A stretch of DNA of 64,000 bases from Bacteroidetes bacterium GWB2_32_14 (GCA_001768235.1 MENK01000008.1:1-64000), one strand, 5' to 3'; positions 1-7,863 are shown, counted from the first letter of the stretch. The notes: generated by a model not told the origin, from the sequence alone. Program-made: numbers and translations.

Positions 1-79
1 CACTTAGTGGCGAAATCTAAGAAAAGGTTTAATATTATTCATATTACAGGGTTTAGTAAAATTTTAATCGGACACCAAT
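1..79. repeat. REP-like dispersed repeat, copy A (right part)
   Basis: The first bases hold a small palindrome (CACTTAGTG) followed by GCGAAATCTAA. About 40 bases later comes the tail AATTTTAATCGGACACCAATG-like (bases 59-79). The same architecture, a short palindrome, a G-C-GA core and a closely similar tail, recurs at about 24940-25073. This copy may begin before the window. No gene is visible in it. Confidence 0.4.
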
Positions 80-311
80 GTATTTAAAGTATTTTACCGG
101 GATAATATGCTTTTATTTTTCCTTGTAAAAATTTGAGTCTCATAGTTTTTGTGGTAAAAAACATCTGCTAAAATGCTAATCCATAAAGATGCATAAAATC
201 AGCACTTTAAACTTATGAACACGCAACAGGTTAAAATAATTTAAACCAAAAGAATTATTTACCGTAAAAAGTTAAATTATGCACAATTTTTGCCAGATAA
301 TTGCATTATAC
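80..311. other. non-coding gap upstream of the YD-repeat gene
   Basis: This AT-rich stretch has no supportable ORF. Around 138-160 it contains TTTGTGGTAAAAAA, which resembles one arm of the degenerate CTTTGTG-type inverted repeat at 36884-36985. Otherwise I see nothing in it. Confidence 0.4.
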
Positions 312-343
312 TTTACAAAGTGAATATATTTAAATTATATTTG
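312..343 (+). promoter_or_regulatory. putative Bacteroidota-type promoter
   Basis: The -7 box TATATTTG (336-343) matches TAnnTTTG, and a TTTA (312-315) lies 20 bp upstream in the -33 position. The predicted transcript would start about 25 nt before the ATG at 374. The call is by consensus match only. Confidence 0.45.
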
Positions 344-373
344 ATAATTGAAATTCAATAACCTGATTTAAAA

Positions 374-1345
374 ATGAAACAAATAGCGCTAATTACAGGC
401 TTCATTTTAATAGCAAATATATTATCTGCACAAGTTCCCGGCGAACTTAAATGGAAAGAAAATATCATTAAAAACCATATCCATACACAAACTCAATGGA
501 ATCATAAATACGAGAAAGGAAAACCTAAAAAAGACGGGTATAAAAACTTTTCTAAAACGTATGATCACAACGGGAATATTATTGAGGAAATCTATTATCA
601 GTCGGGAAAACCAGGAAGTATTGATCAAAAACTAAGTTACAAGTACGATAATAAAGAAAATAAAGTTGAATATATAAATACAAAAGGTGCAGAAGGGAAA
701 GTGTTATTTAAACAAAATATTACCTATGATAATTCAGGTAAAAAAATCCGTGAAGAAAGATACAATGGCTCCGATTACGAAATTATAAAGTATAGCTACG
801 ATACCAAAAATCGTATCTCGGAAATTGTAAGAACTGATCTTGAAGGAAAAATTGCACAAAAAAGAATTTTTGAGTATTCAAATAACATATCAACAATACA
901 TATTACCGATGGCAATAATATAAACCTGGGGAAAATTGTAAATAAGTACGATAATAACCAAAATATTATTGAGACAACTGAATACGAGGTAGATGGCAAA
1001 ATCAAAGAACACTATTTTTATAAATTTCAAAATAAGCTGATGGTTGAAAAATCAAAATACATTTTTGATAATTTCAATTATAAAGAAACATACAAACATG
1101 ATGATAAGGGCAACTTGCTTGAAATTACGCGCGAACAACCTTTAGGAAACATATTTATAAATAACACTTATATTTACGATTCGAATGGAAATATAATTGA
1201 AGAAAAATGGTACGATGATGATCCAACAGAATATTCGAAAAAATCATATTATTATAATTCAAAAGGGATACTTGAAAAGGTAGATGTTTATTACGCTGCA
1301 TATAAATATAAAATGCAGTATCGCTACGAGTATAAATTTTACTAA
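374..1345 (+). CDS. secreted YD-type repeat protein, function unknown
   Basis: The 323-residue product starts with a signal peptide (about residues 1-19, cleaved near SAQ), so it is exported to the periplasm or surface. The rest is built from about eight imperfect repeats of the form Y-D-x-x-G-N-x-x-E, for example YDHNGNIIEE, YDNSGKKIREE and YDSNGNIIEEKWYD, spaced roughly 25-35 residues apart. This resembles the YD/RHS-like beta-strand repeats found in many secreted Bacteroidota proteins. It has no toxin core, no T9SS sorting domain and no lipobox. A promoter lies just upstream and a terminator follows, so it is probably monocistronic. Start, reading frame and repeats are visible. I cannot assign a function. 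Confidence 0.75.
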   Translation: MKQIALITGFILIANILSAQVPGELKWKENIIKNHIHTQTQWNHKYEKGKPKKDGYKNFSKTYDHNGNIIEEIYYQSGKPGSIDQKLSYKYDNKENKVEYINTKGAEGKVLFKQNITYDNSGKKIREERYNGSDYEIIKYSYDTKNRISEIVRTDLEGKIAQKRIFEYSNNISTIHITDGNNINLGKIVNKYDNNQNIIETTEYEVDGKIKEHYFYKFQNKLMVEKSKYIFDNFNYKETYKHDDKGNLLEITREQPLGNIFINNTYIYDSNGNIIEEKWYDDDPTEYSKKSYYYNSKGILEKVDVYYAAYKYKMQYRYEYKFY

Positions 1346-1349
1346 ATAA

Positions 1350-1384
1350 AAAATAAACCCTGGTTTCACCGGGGTTATTTTTTT
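1350..1384 (+). terminator. rho-independent terminator, convergent genes
   Basis: A 9-bp stem with one G-T pair (AACCCTGGT/ACCGGGGTT) and a 3-nt loop is followed by a T run that reaches the stop codon of the convergent FKBP gene. It ends the YD-repeat gene. Confidence 0.75.
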
Positions 1385-2291
1385 AATCGTATTTGTTTAA
1401 ATCCAGGTTTTTATCACGGGGACCGGGTTTAACTTCGAGAAGTTCCACTTCGAAAATTGTAGATGTATAAGGAGGAATTATTCCTGTTGAAGAACCGGTT
1501 TCACCAAATCCTATTTGAGAAGGTAATATGAATATTGAACGTTCGCCGGCTTTCATGCGTCCAATAGCTTCTTCCAAACCGGTTATAACCTGCCATTTTT
1601 TTCCATAAACAAACTGGAAAGGGGAATTCCTGCGCTTTGTGGAGTCGAAAAATTTCCCGTTTAAAAATTTTCCCTCGTAATGTATGGTAACCGTGTCGCC
1701 CAATTGTACATTTTCTCCAATTCCCTCTTTAATTATTAAATGAATTAATCCTGATTGTGTCGGAGACATTGAAATTTTTTCCTGTTCTATAAATTGCCGT
1801 AAAATTACTTTTTCATAATCGCCAAAATCTTCTATCCAGTTTAAAAAAGCTTCTTTCTCACGGTAATATTCGCTTTCGGTTTGTATTTCAATAATATCGA
1901 TAACAACTTTCATCTCCTTCCCTGGTTGTATGAATTGCGGCAACGAGGTTTCGAGCGTTTTTTCAAAAAAATCGGCAGCAGAAATAATAAAAGTAGCCTT
2001 TTCATTTTCAGCAAGCATTAAAAAGCATTCATCAATAGAACCGGGGTAAGAAGGATCGGTAATCTGCAACATTCTTCTGCCTTCAAAAAATACAGAGTCG
2101 TCCATTGTTTTATAATAAATATCGGCTGTCAGATAGTCTCCGGGTTTAGCTTTTTCGGTACTTTCACCAAATTTCTCGAGCTTATAATAAAAACCCGATT
2201 CAGATTTTGAAAATCCCGGGTATTTTGAAAAATAATCACAAGAATTAAGAAGAATAATTGAAATTAAAACCAGGATAAGCCGTTTATTCAT
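1383..2291 (-). CDS. FKBP-type peptidyl-prolyl isomerase lipoprotein (tandem FKBP folds)
   Basis: The 302-residue product has a lipoprotein signal with a Cys at residue 18 (LLNSC), so it is membrane-anchored on the periplasmic side. Residues about 180-288 form a complete FKBP domain: GDTVTIHYEGKFLNGKFFDS, then GLEEAIGRMKAGE, then GIIPPYTSTIFEVELLEV. It should catalyse Xaa-Pro cis-trans isomerisation in folding exported proteins. Residues about 35-140 look like a second, degenerate FKBP fold (GSGFYYKL, FFEG, LMLAENEKATFII), so the protein seems to be a tandem. It lies downstream of a second FKBP lipoprotein and nrnA on the same strand, separated by 109 bp. FKBP lipoproteins beside nrnA in gliding Bacteroidota include GldI. 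Which of the two is the GldI counterpart cannot be told from sequence alone. Confidence 0.85.
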   Translation of the reverse strand: MNKRLILVLISIILLNSCDYFSKYPGFSKSESGFYYKLEKFGESTEKAKPGDYLTADIYYKTMDDSVFFEGRRMLQITDPSYPGSIDECFLMLAENEKATFIISAADFFEKTLETSLPQFIQPGKEMKVVIDIIEIQTESEYYREKEAFLNWIEDFGDYEKVILRQFIEQEKISMSPTQSGLIHLIIKEGIGENVQLGDTVTIHYEGKFLNGKFFDSTKRRNSPFQFVYGKKWQVITGLEEAIGRMKAGERSIFILPSQIGFGETGSSTGIIPPYTSTIFEVELLEVKPGPRDKNLDLNKYD

Positions 2292-2400
2292 TTTTTCACG
2301 ATTTATAGTATTTTTTCAAAGATAACTTTTTTTAAATAAAAAAAATATGGTATTCACTTACAAAATAAGAAATCTGAATCAATACAATCAGCTTATAAAT

Positions 2401-2934
2401 TTACTGCCCTATTTTTACTACTTCAATATCATAAAGTATTATTGCACGGCCGGGGATTTTATCTCCATCACCAATTAATCCATGAGCTAAATGTGGTGGT
2501 AAAATAAATCGGGCTTTACTTTTTTCAGTAAGAAACAGAACCCCTTCTTCGAGTCCGGCTTCCACCCCGCCCTTGCCTACAATAAATTTTTTAGTTCCTG
2601 TACTATCTGATGAATATAGCAGGGTTCCGTCTAATAACCAGAGCTTGTAGTTTAATTCAACATAATCCCTTTTATTCACTTTTTTACCCTTGCCATCAAA
2701 ATAAACGTTATACCAAAGTCCGGTTGCAGAAACACTCATTTCCCAGTTCCTGCGATTTATATAATTTTTTATTATTTCTGTATCGTTATCAACCAATACT
2801 TTATTTACTTTTTCAAGAGTTCTTTTATAGTTTGATGGTATATTTTTCTGCGGCTCCTGTTTTTTTTGTCTGCAAGAAAAAGACAATAAAACAAGAAGCA
2901 AAAAAACACTGATTTTTAATGAGTTATAATGCAT
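2401..2934 (-). CDS. FKBP-type peptidyl-prolyl isomerase lipoprotein (GldI-like)
   Basis: The 177-residue product carries a lipoprotein signal ending at Cys21 (LLSFSC). Residues about 80-175 are a short FKBP domain: DYVELNYKLWLLDGTLLYSS, GVEAGLEEGVLFLTEKSKA, PPHLAHGLIGDGDKIPGRA, and a final IILYDIEVVKIG. Its start overlaps the 3' end of nrnA by 11 bp, so the two are translationally linked. In gliding Bacteroidota the FKBP lipoprotein GldI is a known gliding/T9SS-associated protein and often sits beside an nrnA-type gene. The presence of a T9SS cargo at 46693 fits that reading. The isomerase assignment is secure; the GldI role is inferred. Confidence 0.82.
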   Translation of the reverse strand: MHYNSLKISVFLLLVLLSFSCRQKKQEPQKNIPSNYKRTLEKVNKVLVDNDTEIIKNYINRRNWEMSVSATGLWYNVYFDGKGKKVNKRDYVELNYKLWLLDGTLLYSSDSTGTKKFIVGKGGVEAGLEEGVLFLTEKSKARFILPPHLAHGLIGDGDKIPGRAIILYDIEVVKIGQ

Positions 2935-3952
2935 TTTGAAGTTCTGTTTGGTATTTTGGCAATAGTTCTCTAAATTTTTTTAATGTTTCATCAAGAGAAA
3001 CATATGAATATCCACCCGATGCATTTTTATGCCCGCCACCGTTAAAATTTTCTTCAGCAAATTTATTTACTGAAAAATTACCTTTCGAACGAAATGATAT
3101 TTTTATCTGCTTGTCTCTTTCAATAAAAATAGCTGTAAACCTTATGTTCTTAATCGAAAGGGGTAAATTCACAAATCCTTCGGAATCACCCGGGGCAAAA
3201 TTAAATTCTTTTAATTCGTCTTTTGTAATACTTATAATTGCTGCATGATATTCAGGAAAAACCTCCATTTTTTTATGAAGGCAGTATCCCAATAAACGCA
3301 TTCTGTCAGCAGAAAAATTATCGTACACATTCCAGTAAATTCGGTCTTTATCAATTCCAAATCCAACCAGTTTTGAAACAACCAAATAGGTATATGGATT
3401 TGATGAATTATAATTAAAAGACCCTGTGTCGGTCATTATACCGCAGTATATACATTCAGCAATATTTTTATCAATTAAATCTTCGTCACCCAGGCTTTCA
3501 ATAACATGATAAACCATTTCGGCAGTAGAACTGTATTGAATATCAGAAATAGCAATATCTGCAAAGTCTGATGGATCGGGATGATGATCAATCATTACTT
3601 TTACAGCTTTCGATTCATTAAGATATTTTTCCAGGCCTTCAGTACGTTCAAAATTATTAAAATCAAGAGCGATAATTAAATCCGCATCACGAATTGCATT
3701 TGTAACTGTTCCCGTGTTTCGTTTATAAACTGTAACATTCTCGTTTCCAGGCATCCAATGCAAAAATTCAGGATAATCATTGGGTGATACCATAAAAGGA
3801 TTTTTTCCTTTTTTAACTAAATAATGATAGAATGCAAGTATTGAACCTATTGCATCACCATCAGGATTATAATGTGTAATTATCAATGGTTTTTCTGATA
3901 ATTCGATTCTGTTTTTGAGTTCTTTTATTATGTTGTTTTGTATTTCTTTCAC
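2924..3952 (-). CDS. nrnA: DHH-family oligoribonuclease/PAP phosphatase NrnA
   Basis: The 342-residue cytoplasmic enzyme has the full set of DHH phosphoesterase motifs: NPDGDAIGS (residues 29-37), ALDFNN, the DHH motif itself in MIDHHPDP, GIMTDTGSFNY, and the C-terminal DHHA1 motif GGGHKNASGG. The family degrades 2-5 nt RNA fragments to mononucleotides and, in some members, dephosphorylates pAp, using bound Mn2+. It heads a probable operon with the FKBP lipoprotein it overlaps. Length is normal for the family. Confidence 0.92.
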   Translation of the reverse strand: MKEIQNNIIKELKNRIELSEKPLIITHYNPDGDAIGSILAFYHYLVKKGKNPFMVSPNDYPEFLHWMPGNENVTVYKRNTGTVTNAIRDADLIIALDFNNFERTEGLEKYLNESKAVKVMIDHHPDPSDFADIAISDIQYSSTAEMVYHVIESLGDEDLIDKNIAECIYCGIMTDTGSFNYNSSNPYTYLVVSKLVGFGIDKDRIYWNVYDNFSADRMRLLGYCLHKKMEVFPEYHAAIISITKDELKEFNFAPGDSEGFVNLPLSIKNIRFTAIFIERDKQIKISFRSKGNFSVNKFAEENFNGGGHKNASGGYSYVSLDETLKKFRELLPKYQTELQNAL

Positions 3953-4008
3953 TTTCAGAAACTTTAAGTTTTTATAACTGTATCAAAGATAAAATAATCT
4001 GATCAGAA

Positions 4009-4039
4009 TTTAAGTATTCACAAAAATTTTATATCTTCG
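4009..4039 (+). promoter_or_regulatory. putative promoter of ndk
   Basis: TTTA (4009-4012), exactly 19 bp, then TATCTTCG (4032-4039). Each box has one mismatch to the Bacteroidota consensus TTTG-N19-TAnnTTTG. The ATG of ndk lies 24 bp downstream. Confidence 0.4.
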
Positions 4040-4063
4040 ATACTAGAACCAATAATTTTAAAT

Positions 4064-4483
4064 ATGCCATTAGGTTATACATTTGCAATGATTAAACCGC
4101 AAGCTTGCCGTAAAAATCATGTGGGCCCAATTTTAGCCATGATTAACCAGGCAGGTTTCAGGATTTCAGCAATCCGCTCGACCAAACTAACCCGCGATGA
4201 AGCAGAGAAGTTTTACGAAATGCACCGGGGGAAACCCTTTTACGAAGGACTTGTTGAATTTATGAGTTCGGGCCCCATTGTAGCATTATTGCTCGAAAAA
4301 GAAAACGCGATTGAAGATTTTCGAAAACTAATTGGTAATACAGACCCGTCAAAAGCAGAAGAAGGTACAATCCGTAAAATGTTTGCCGAATCGTTGCAAC
4401 GTAATGCAATACATGGTGCAGATACTCCTGAAAATGCAAAACGTGAAGCGGATTTCTTCTTTAACCAGAGAGAAAGGTATTAA
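4064..4483 (+). CDS. ndk: nucleoside-diphosphate kinase
   Basis: The 139-residue protein transfers the gamma phosphate of ATP to NDPs through a phosphohistidine. The catalytic His is His117 in NAIHGADTPENA. Other family blocks are YTFAMIKP at the start, FYEMHRGKPFYEGLVEFMSSGP, and GNTDPSKAEEGTIRK. The normally conserved KPD at residues 11-13 reads KPQ here, a small deviation that I note without expecting loss of function. It is divergent from nrnA and convergent with the DciA-like/recF pair. Full length for the bacterial family. Confidence 0.95.
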   Translation: MPLGYTFAMIKPQACRKNHVGPILAMINQAGFRISAIRSTKLTRDEAEKFYEMHRGKPFYEGLVEFMSSGPIVALLLEKENAIEDFRKLIGNTDPSKAEEGTIRKMFAESLQRNAIHGADTPENAKREADFFFNQRERY

Positions 4484-4507
4484 GTACAGAAGATAAAAGA
4501 TAAAAAT

Positions 4508-4798
4508 TTATTTTAAAATTATTTCATCAATTATACTTTCACCGGCCCTGTCGTTCAGGGCTTTTTTTAACCCGTCACGAAGCATGAATAACTCGTTTCG
4601 AATAACTGATGAGTTTAATTTTACAAAGAGTTTACGGTCTTTAATATAAAGTTCTTTTGTTGAGCGGGCAATGGTTTTACCAACAACTTCATCCCACGAT
4701 CTGATTAAACCTACTTCTTTTAGTTTGTTCTCAATTTTAAGTGATTTCAGGTATTGCCCTATCACTTCATCGAGTTTCTGGGTATTGTTTTTTCTCAT
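4508..4798 (-). CDS. DUF721/DciA-like protein
   Basis: The 96-residue cytoplasmic protein shows the DUF721 pattern: an N-terminal helix (LDEVIGQYLKSLKIENKL), the block IRSWDEVVGKTIARSTKELY, then KLFVKLNSSVIRNELFMLRDGL. The family includes DciA, which helps load the replicative helicase in bacteria lacking DnaC/DnaI. It lies 9 bp downstream of recF on the same strand, which fits a replication/repair role. The family call is good; the helicase-loader role is inferred. Confidence 0.8.
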   Translation of the reverse strand: MRKNNTQKLDEVIGQYLKSLKIENKLKEVGLIRSWDEVVGKTIARSTKELYIKDRKLFVKLNSSVIRNELFMLRDGLKKALNDRAGESIIDEIILK

Positions 4799-4807
4799 AA
4801 ATTTTAA

Positions 4808-5923
4808 TTATTCAACTTTCTTAACAATTAAATTCCCGTTCGATTCAATTTCAAATAAACTATGAGGGATATCGATTTCACGTAATATGGGTTCAAGCCT
4901 GTCCTGGTTGGTATCGGTAATGAATATCTGTCCAAAATGATGCTCAGCAACCAGTTCTATCATTTTCCTGACTCTTTGTGTGTCAAACTTATCAAATACA
5001 TCATCGAGTAATAATATTGGATTAAATCCATTGATTTTTTTCATAAAATCGAATTGGGCTAATTTAAGCGAAACAAGATATGTTTTTTGTTGTCCCTGTG
5101 AACCGGCTCTTTTCATCGGGAAACCATTTAATGAAAGTATCAAATCGTCTTTGTGTACACCAACAGATGTATATTGAACAGCTCTGTCTTTATCTATCGC
5201 TGCTTTTAGCAATTCCCGGTATTCTCCTTCGAATAACTGTGATTCATAAACCAATTCAACTTTTTCCCTGTTTTCAGATATCCGGTTGTAATAATCCTGA
5301 AAGATAGGAATAAGTTCTTCAACAAATTTAACGCGGGTTAAATGTATTTTTTCACCTAAAATAATAAGTTGTTCATCCCAAATATCGATAGTTTCAGGAT
5401 CAAAACCGCGTGTTAAATAAAAATCTTTTAAAAGTTTATTACGTTGTGCTAAAGCCCTGTTGTAGCGGATTAAATTTTCAAGATAATCCTTGTCGTATTG
5501 CGAAATAACACTATCCATAAACCTCCTGCGTTCTTCACTCCCGTCAAGAATAAGGTTGTTGTCTAATGGCGAAATCATGACTATGGGCAACAAACCAATA
5601 TGATCGGATAGCTTCTGGTATTCCTTTTTATTTCGTTTAAATTGTTTTTTTTTGGTTCGTTTTAAACCGCAATAAATATCTTCGTCTTTTTCATTTCTTT
5701 CATATTCGCCCTGAATAACAAAAAAATCTTCTTCGTATTTAATGTTCTGGATATCAATCGGATTAAGGTAACTTTTACACATTGAAAGATAATAAACAGC
5801 ATCGAGCAAATTTGTTTTTCCAACACCATTTCTACCTATAAAACAATTGATTTTCGAAGAAAAATTCAGCTCAAGCTCACTGTAATTCTTAAAATTTATT
5901 AATGATAATTTTTTAAGATACAT
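4808..5923 (-). CDS. recF: DNA replication/repair protein RecF
   Basis: The 371-residue SMC-like ATPase helps load RecA at single-strand gaps. Visible are the N-terminal LKKLSLINFKNY, Walker A GRNGVGKT (residues 30-37), the ABC signature region GSQGQQKTYLVSLKLAQ, and the Walker B/D-loop LLLDDVFDKFDTQR. Length is normal. It forms a two-gene operon with the DciA-like gene 9 bp downstream. Its start at 5923 faces the TPR gene promoter at about 6009-6039 in a divergent arrangement. Confidence 0.95.
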   Translation of the reverse strand: MYLKKLSLINFKNYSELELNFSSKINCFIGRNGVGKTNLLDAVYYLSMCKSYLNPIDIQNIKYEEDFFVIQGEYERNEKDEDIYCGLKRTKKKQFKRNKKEYQKLSDHIGLLPIVMISPLDNNLILDGSEERRRFMDSVISQYDKDYLENLIRYNRALAQRNKLLKDFYLTRGFDPETIDIWDEQLIILGEKIHLTRVKFVEELIPIFQDYYNRISENREKVELVYESQLFEGEYRELLKAAIDKDRAVQYTSVGVHKDDLILSLNGFPMKRAGSQGQQKTYLVSLKLAQFDFMKKINGFNPILLLDDVFDKFDTQRVRKMIELVAEHHFGQIFITDTNQDRLEPILREIDIPHSLFEIESNGNLIVKKVE

Positions 5924-6008
5924 AAAAAATCTTTTTACAAAGATTTGATTTATTCGGTAGAATTAAAAAATATAAGTGCAATAAATATCAATTTTTATAA
6001 ACAAAATA

Positions 6009-6039
6009 TTTTATAAATTAGTCAAAAGAATTACATTTG
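6009..6039 (+). promoter_or_regulatory. putative promoter of the TPR membrane protein
   Basis: A perfect -7 box TACATTTG (6032-6039) with TTTT (6009-6012) 19 bp upstream. The ATG is 49 bp downstream. Confidence 0.5.
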
Positions 6040-6088
6040 CGTTTCTATTAATTTCAGGAACATATAATATTAATTTAGTTAGAATACG

Positions 6089-6778
6089 ATGAGCAAAAAG
6101 AAAATATCTAATGAAGATCAGTTAGAAACAGTAGAAAATGCATTAAGCAAAACAGAACATTATATTGAAGAAAATCAGAAAAGCCTTACCATAATTGTAC
6201 TTGCAATAGCAATTATTGTTGGTGGATATTTAGGATATAAACGATTCGTGGTTGTTCCAAAAGAAAATGAAGCATTAACACAAATGTGGATGGCTGAGCA
6301 ATATTTTGCCCGTGATTCATTTAACCTAGCTTTAAATGGCGATGGTAACTATTTAGGTTTTCTCGATATTATTGATGAATACAGTATTACTAAATCGGCA
6401 AATCTTGCAAATTATTACAGTGGAATATCTTATTTGCACTTAGGACAATACGAAAAAGCTATTGAATACCTGAAAAAGTTTGAATCTGACGATAAAATGC
6501 TTGCTCCTGTTGCTTTTGGAGCTATTGGCGATGCGTACATGGAACTTAACAATACCAGTGAGGCTGCAGGTTTTTATAAACGTGCTGCTGATGAATATGT
6601 AAATAACTTCACAACTCCTTTATATTTAATGAAATTAGGCTTTGTTTACGAACAAACCGGCAAATATGAAGATGCCTTGGAAGTATATCAAAAAATCGAA
6701 AAAGATTTTCCTAATTCAACCGAAGGAAAACAAATTGAAAAATACATCACACGTGCTGAATTAATGATAAGCAAATAA
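6089..6778 (+). CDS. membrane-anchored tetratricopeptide-repeat protein (YfgM-like)
   Basis: The 229-residue product has a short cytoplasmic N-terminus rich in Lys and Glu, one membrane segment at about residues 33-51 (LTIIVLAIAIIVGGYLGY), and a periplasmic region with three or so TPR motifs (LANYYSGISYLHLGQYEKAI, APVAFGAIGDAYMELNN, YEQTGKYEDALEVYQKI). This matches the YfgM-type TPR fold, known as a partner of the Sec translocon chaperone PpiD in proteobacteria. It has its own promoter and terminator and lies upstream of ribH. The topology is clear; the YfgM-like role is by analogy. Confidence 0.8.
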   Translation: MSKKKISNEDQLETVENALSKTEHYIEENQKSLTIIVLAIAIIVGGYLGYKRFVVVPKENEALTQMWMAEQYFARDSFNLALNGDGNYLGFLDIIDEYSITKSANLANYYSGISYLHLGQYEKAIEYLKKFESDDKMLAPVAFGAIGDAYMELNNTSEAAGFYKRAADEYVNNFTTPLYLMKLGFVYEQTGKYEDALEVYQKIEKDFPNSTEGKQIEKYITRAELMISK

Positions 6779-6802
6779 TATTTAGCATTGTTTTTATTTA
6801 AA

Positions 6803-6830
6803 AAAAGTCCTGAGATTTCAGGATTTTTTT
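6803..6830 (+). terminator. rho-independent terminator
   Basis: A stem TCCTGA/TCAGGA extended by A/T pairs and followed by seven T residues, just after the TPR gene. Confidence 0.7.
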
Positions 6831-6842
6831 ATTGATATCAAT

Positions 6843-6850
6843 TACCTTTG
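6843..6850 (+). promoter_or_regulatory. putative -7 box of ribH
   Basis: TACCTTTG matches TAnnTTTG exactly and lies 20 bp before the ATG of ribH. I see no good -33 partner, because that position is inside the preceding terminator. Confidence 0.35.
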
Positions 6851-6870
6851 AATAACTAAATCTATAAAAT

Positions 6871-7374
6871 ATGGCAACAAATCTAAAAAACCTTTCGGAT
6901 TATGATATTAAATCTGTTCCATCTGCATCGAATATGCGTTTTGGAATAGTAGTAGCAGAATGGAACAGCGACATTACAAATGCATTACTCAAAGGAGCTT
7001 TAGAAACATTAAAAAAGCATGGTGCATTGGAAGAAAACATACTTGTAAAATTTGTTCCCGGGGCTGTTGAGCTTACTCTTGGGGCACAATTTATGGCTGA
7101 ATATGCCGATTTAGATGCTATAATTTGCCTGGGTTGTGTAATTCAGGGTGAAACACGCCATTTCGATTTTGTTTGCCAGAGTGTTACTCACGGAATAACC
7201 GAATTAAATATGAATTACAATATTCCTTTTATTTATGGTATATTAACTACAGATAACATACAACAAGCAAAAGATCGTTCAGGAGGTTCGTACGGGAACA
7301 AAGGCGATGAAGCTGCTGTTACTGCAATAAAAATGGCCCAATTACAGGGGGAGATGGAAGAAATGGAAGAATAA
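6871..7374 (+). CDS. ribH: 6,7-dimethyl-8-ribityllumazine synthase
   Basis: The 167-residue enzyme carries out the penultimate step of riboflavin synthesis, joining the pyrimidine dione with dihydroxybutanone phosphate. Diagnostic blocks are [25 protein letters not shown], and [21 protein letters not shown] with the catalytic His at residue 97. The tail is [17 protein letters not shown]. The protein normally assembles into pentamers or icosahedral shells. No other rib gene is nearby. The C-terminus is slightly acidic (GEMEEMEE). Confidence 0.95.
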   Translation: MATNLKNLSDYDIKSVPSASNMRFGIVVAEWNSDITNALLKGALETLKKHGALEENILVKFVPGAVELTLGAQFMAEYADLDAIICLGCVIQGETRHFDFVCQSVTHGITELNMNYNIPFIYGILTTDNIQQAKDRSGGSYGNKGDEAAVTAIKMAQLQGEMEEMEE

Positions 7375-7393
7375 ACTCAACTCTTTATAGAAA

Positions 7394-7434
7394 TAAAAAA
7401 GGTTGTTTCATAATAATTGAAACAACCTTTTTTA
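7394..7434. terminator. bidirectional rho-independent terminator
   Basis: A perfect stem of AAAGGTTGTTTC and its complement (GAAACAACCTTT) around TAATAATT, with A/T runs on both sides. It can end ribH on the plus strand and the tRNA/GIY-YIG transcript on the minus strand. Confidence 0.85.
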
Positions 7435-7447
7435 TTGAGCGGGAGAC

Positions 7448-7469
7448 CTGCCTGAACCGGCAGGCAGGC
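7448..7469. repeat. short palindromic insertion, CTGCCTG type
   Basis: CTGCCTG, AACCGG, CAGGCAG form a perfect 7-bp stem with a 6-nt loop, inserted inside the tRNA-Gly tail copy. Related palindromes occur at 28495-28517 and 30871-30888. Confidence 0.7.
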
Positions 7470-7480
7470 GGAACTCGAAT

Positions 7481-7566
7481 GCCGAATTTCACCAAGCTTT
7501 GTTTGGCTTGAAATTCGAGCATCCACGAAAAATTATGAAAATCATTGATTTTCAATTTTTTGAGAT
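7481..7566. repeat. 86-bp insertion made of two neighbouring imperfect palindromes
   Basis: The left half is built on GAATTTCA...TGAAATTC (7484-7516) with AAGC/GGCTT around the loop. The right half is built on TGAAAATCA/TGATTTTCA (about 7536-7553) flanked by A and T runs. The insert breaks the tRNA-Gly tail copy between its second and third blocks and supplies the stop codon of the GIY-YIG reading frame. Confidence 0.6.
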
Positions 7567-7828
7567 CCGCGACCTTCAGATATTTCTTTTTCTATAAAAT
7601 TCAAAATTCTTTGTTGACTTTTATAGTTTTTTATCTTTCTCTCTAACTTCATAGCATCTGACCTTGATTCTACTACTCTATAAAACTTTATTTCCACGGG
7701 ATACCTTTTGATGTATAATTCTCAAATCCATGATTGTGCCTTTTAATTCTATCAAGTAGGTTTTGTGTTTGACCAATATAGAATTTTTGCAATGATTCTG
7801 AGAATAAAATGTAAACATAGTATTTCAT
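7542..7828 (-). pseudogene. GIY-YIG nuclease-domain gene with a frameshift
   Basis: The minus-strand ATG at 7828 opens a frame reading MKYYVYILFSESLQKFYIGQ, then TQNLLDRIKRHNHGFENYTS and KGIPWK, the hallmark N-terminus of the small one-domain GIY-YIG (UPF0213/YhbQ-like) family. At 7690-7693 a short A run makes the frame hit TAA. Adding one base restores IKFYRVVESRSDAMKLERKI and onwards to the C-terminal SEGRGSQKIENQ and a TGA at 7542-7544. It is therefore one gene with a 1-nt deletion, or a homopolymer sequencing error. Its last codons (EGRG) lie on the copied tRNA-Gly tail. The terminator of the tRNA cluster ends 8 nt before its ATG, so expression would need read-through. Confidence 0.82.
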
Positions 7829-7836
7829 AATACAAG

Positions 7837-7863
7837 AAAAAGATTGCTTTTATGCAATCTTTT
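7837..7863 (-). terminator. terminator of the tRNA cluster
   Basis: On the minus strand AAAAGATTGC, ATAAAA, GCAATCTTTTT forms a hairpin with a T run directly after tRNA-Gly and just before the GIY-YIG start codon. Confidence 0.75.

Larger units (their letters stand above)
7437..7574 (-). repeat. second copy of the tRNA-Gly 3' end, split by two palindromic insertions
   Basis: Three blocks (7437-7447, 7470-7480, 7567-7574) put together give 30 bases identical to the 3' end of the tRNA-Gly gene at 7870-7942: T arm, 3' acceptor strand and flanking bases. A 22-bp insert (7448-7469) and an 86-bp insert (7481-7566) interrupt the copy. The copy and the real tRNA tail flank the GIY-YIG gene as direct repeats. 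Confidence 0.85.
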
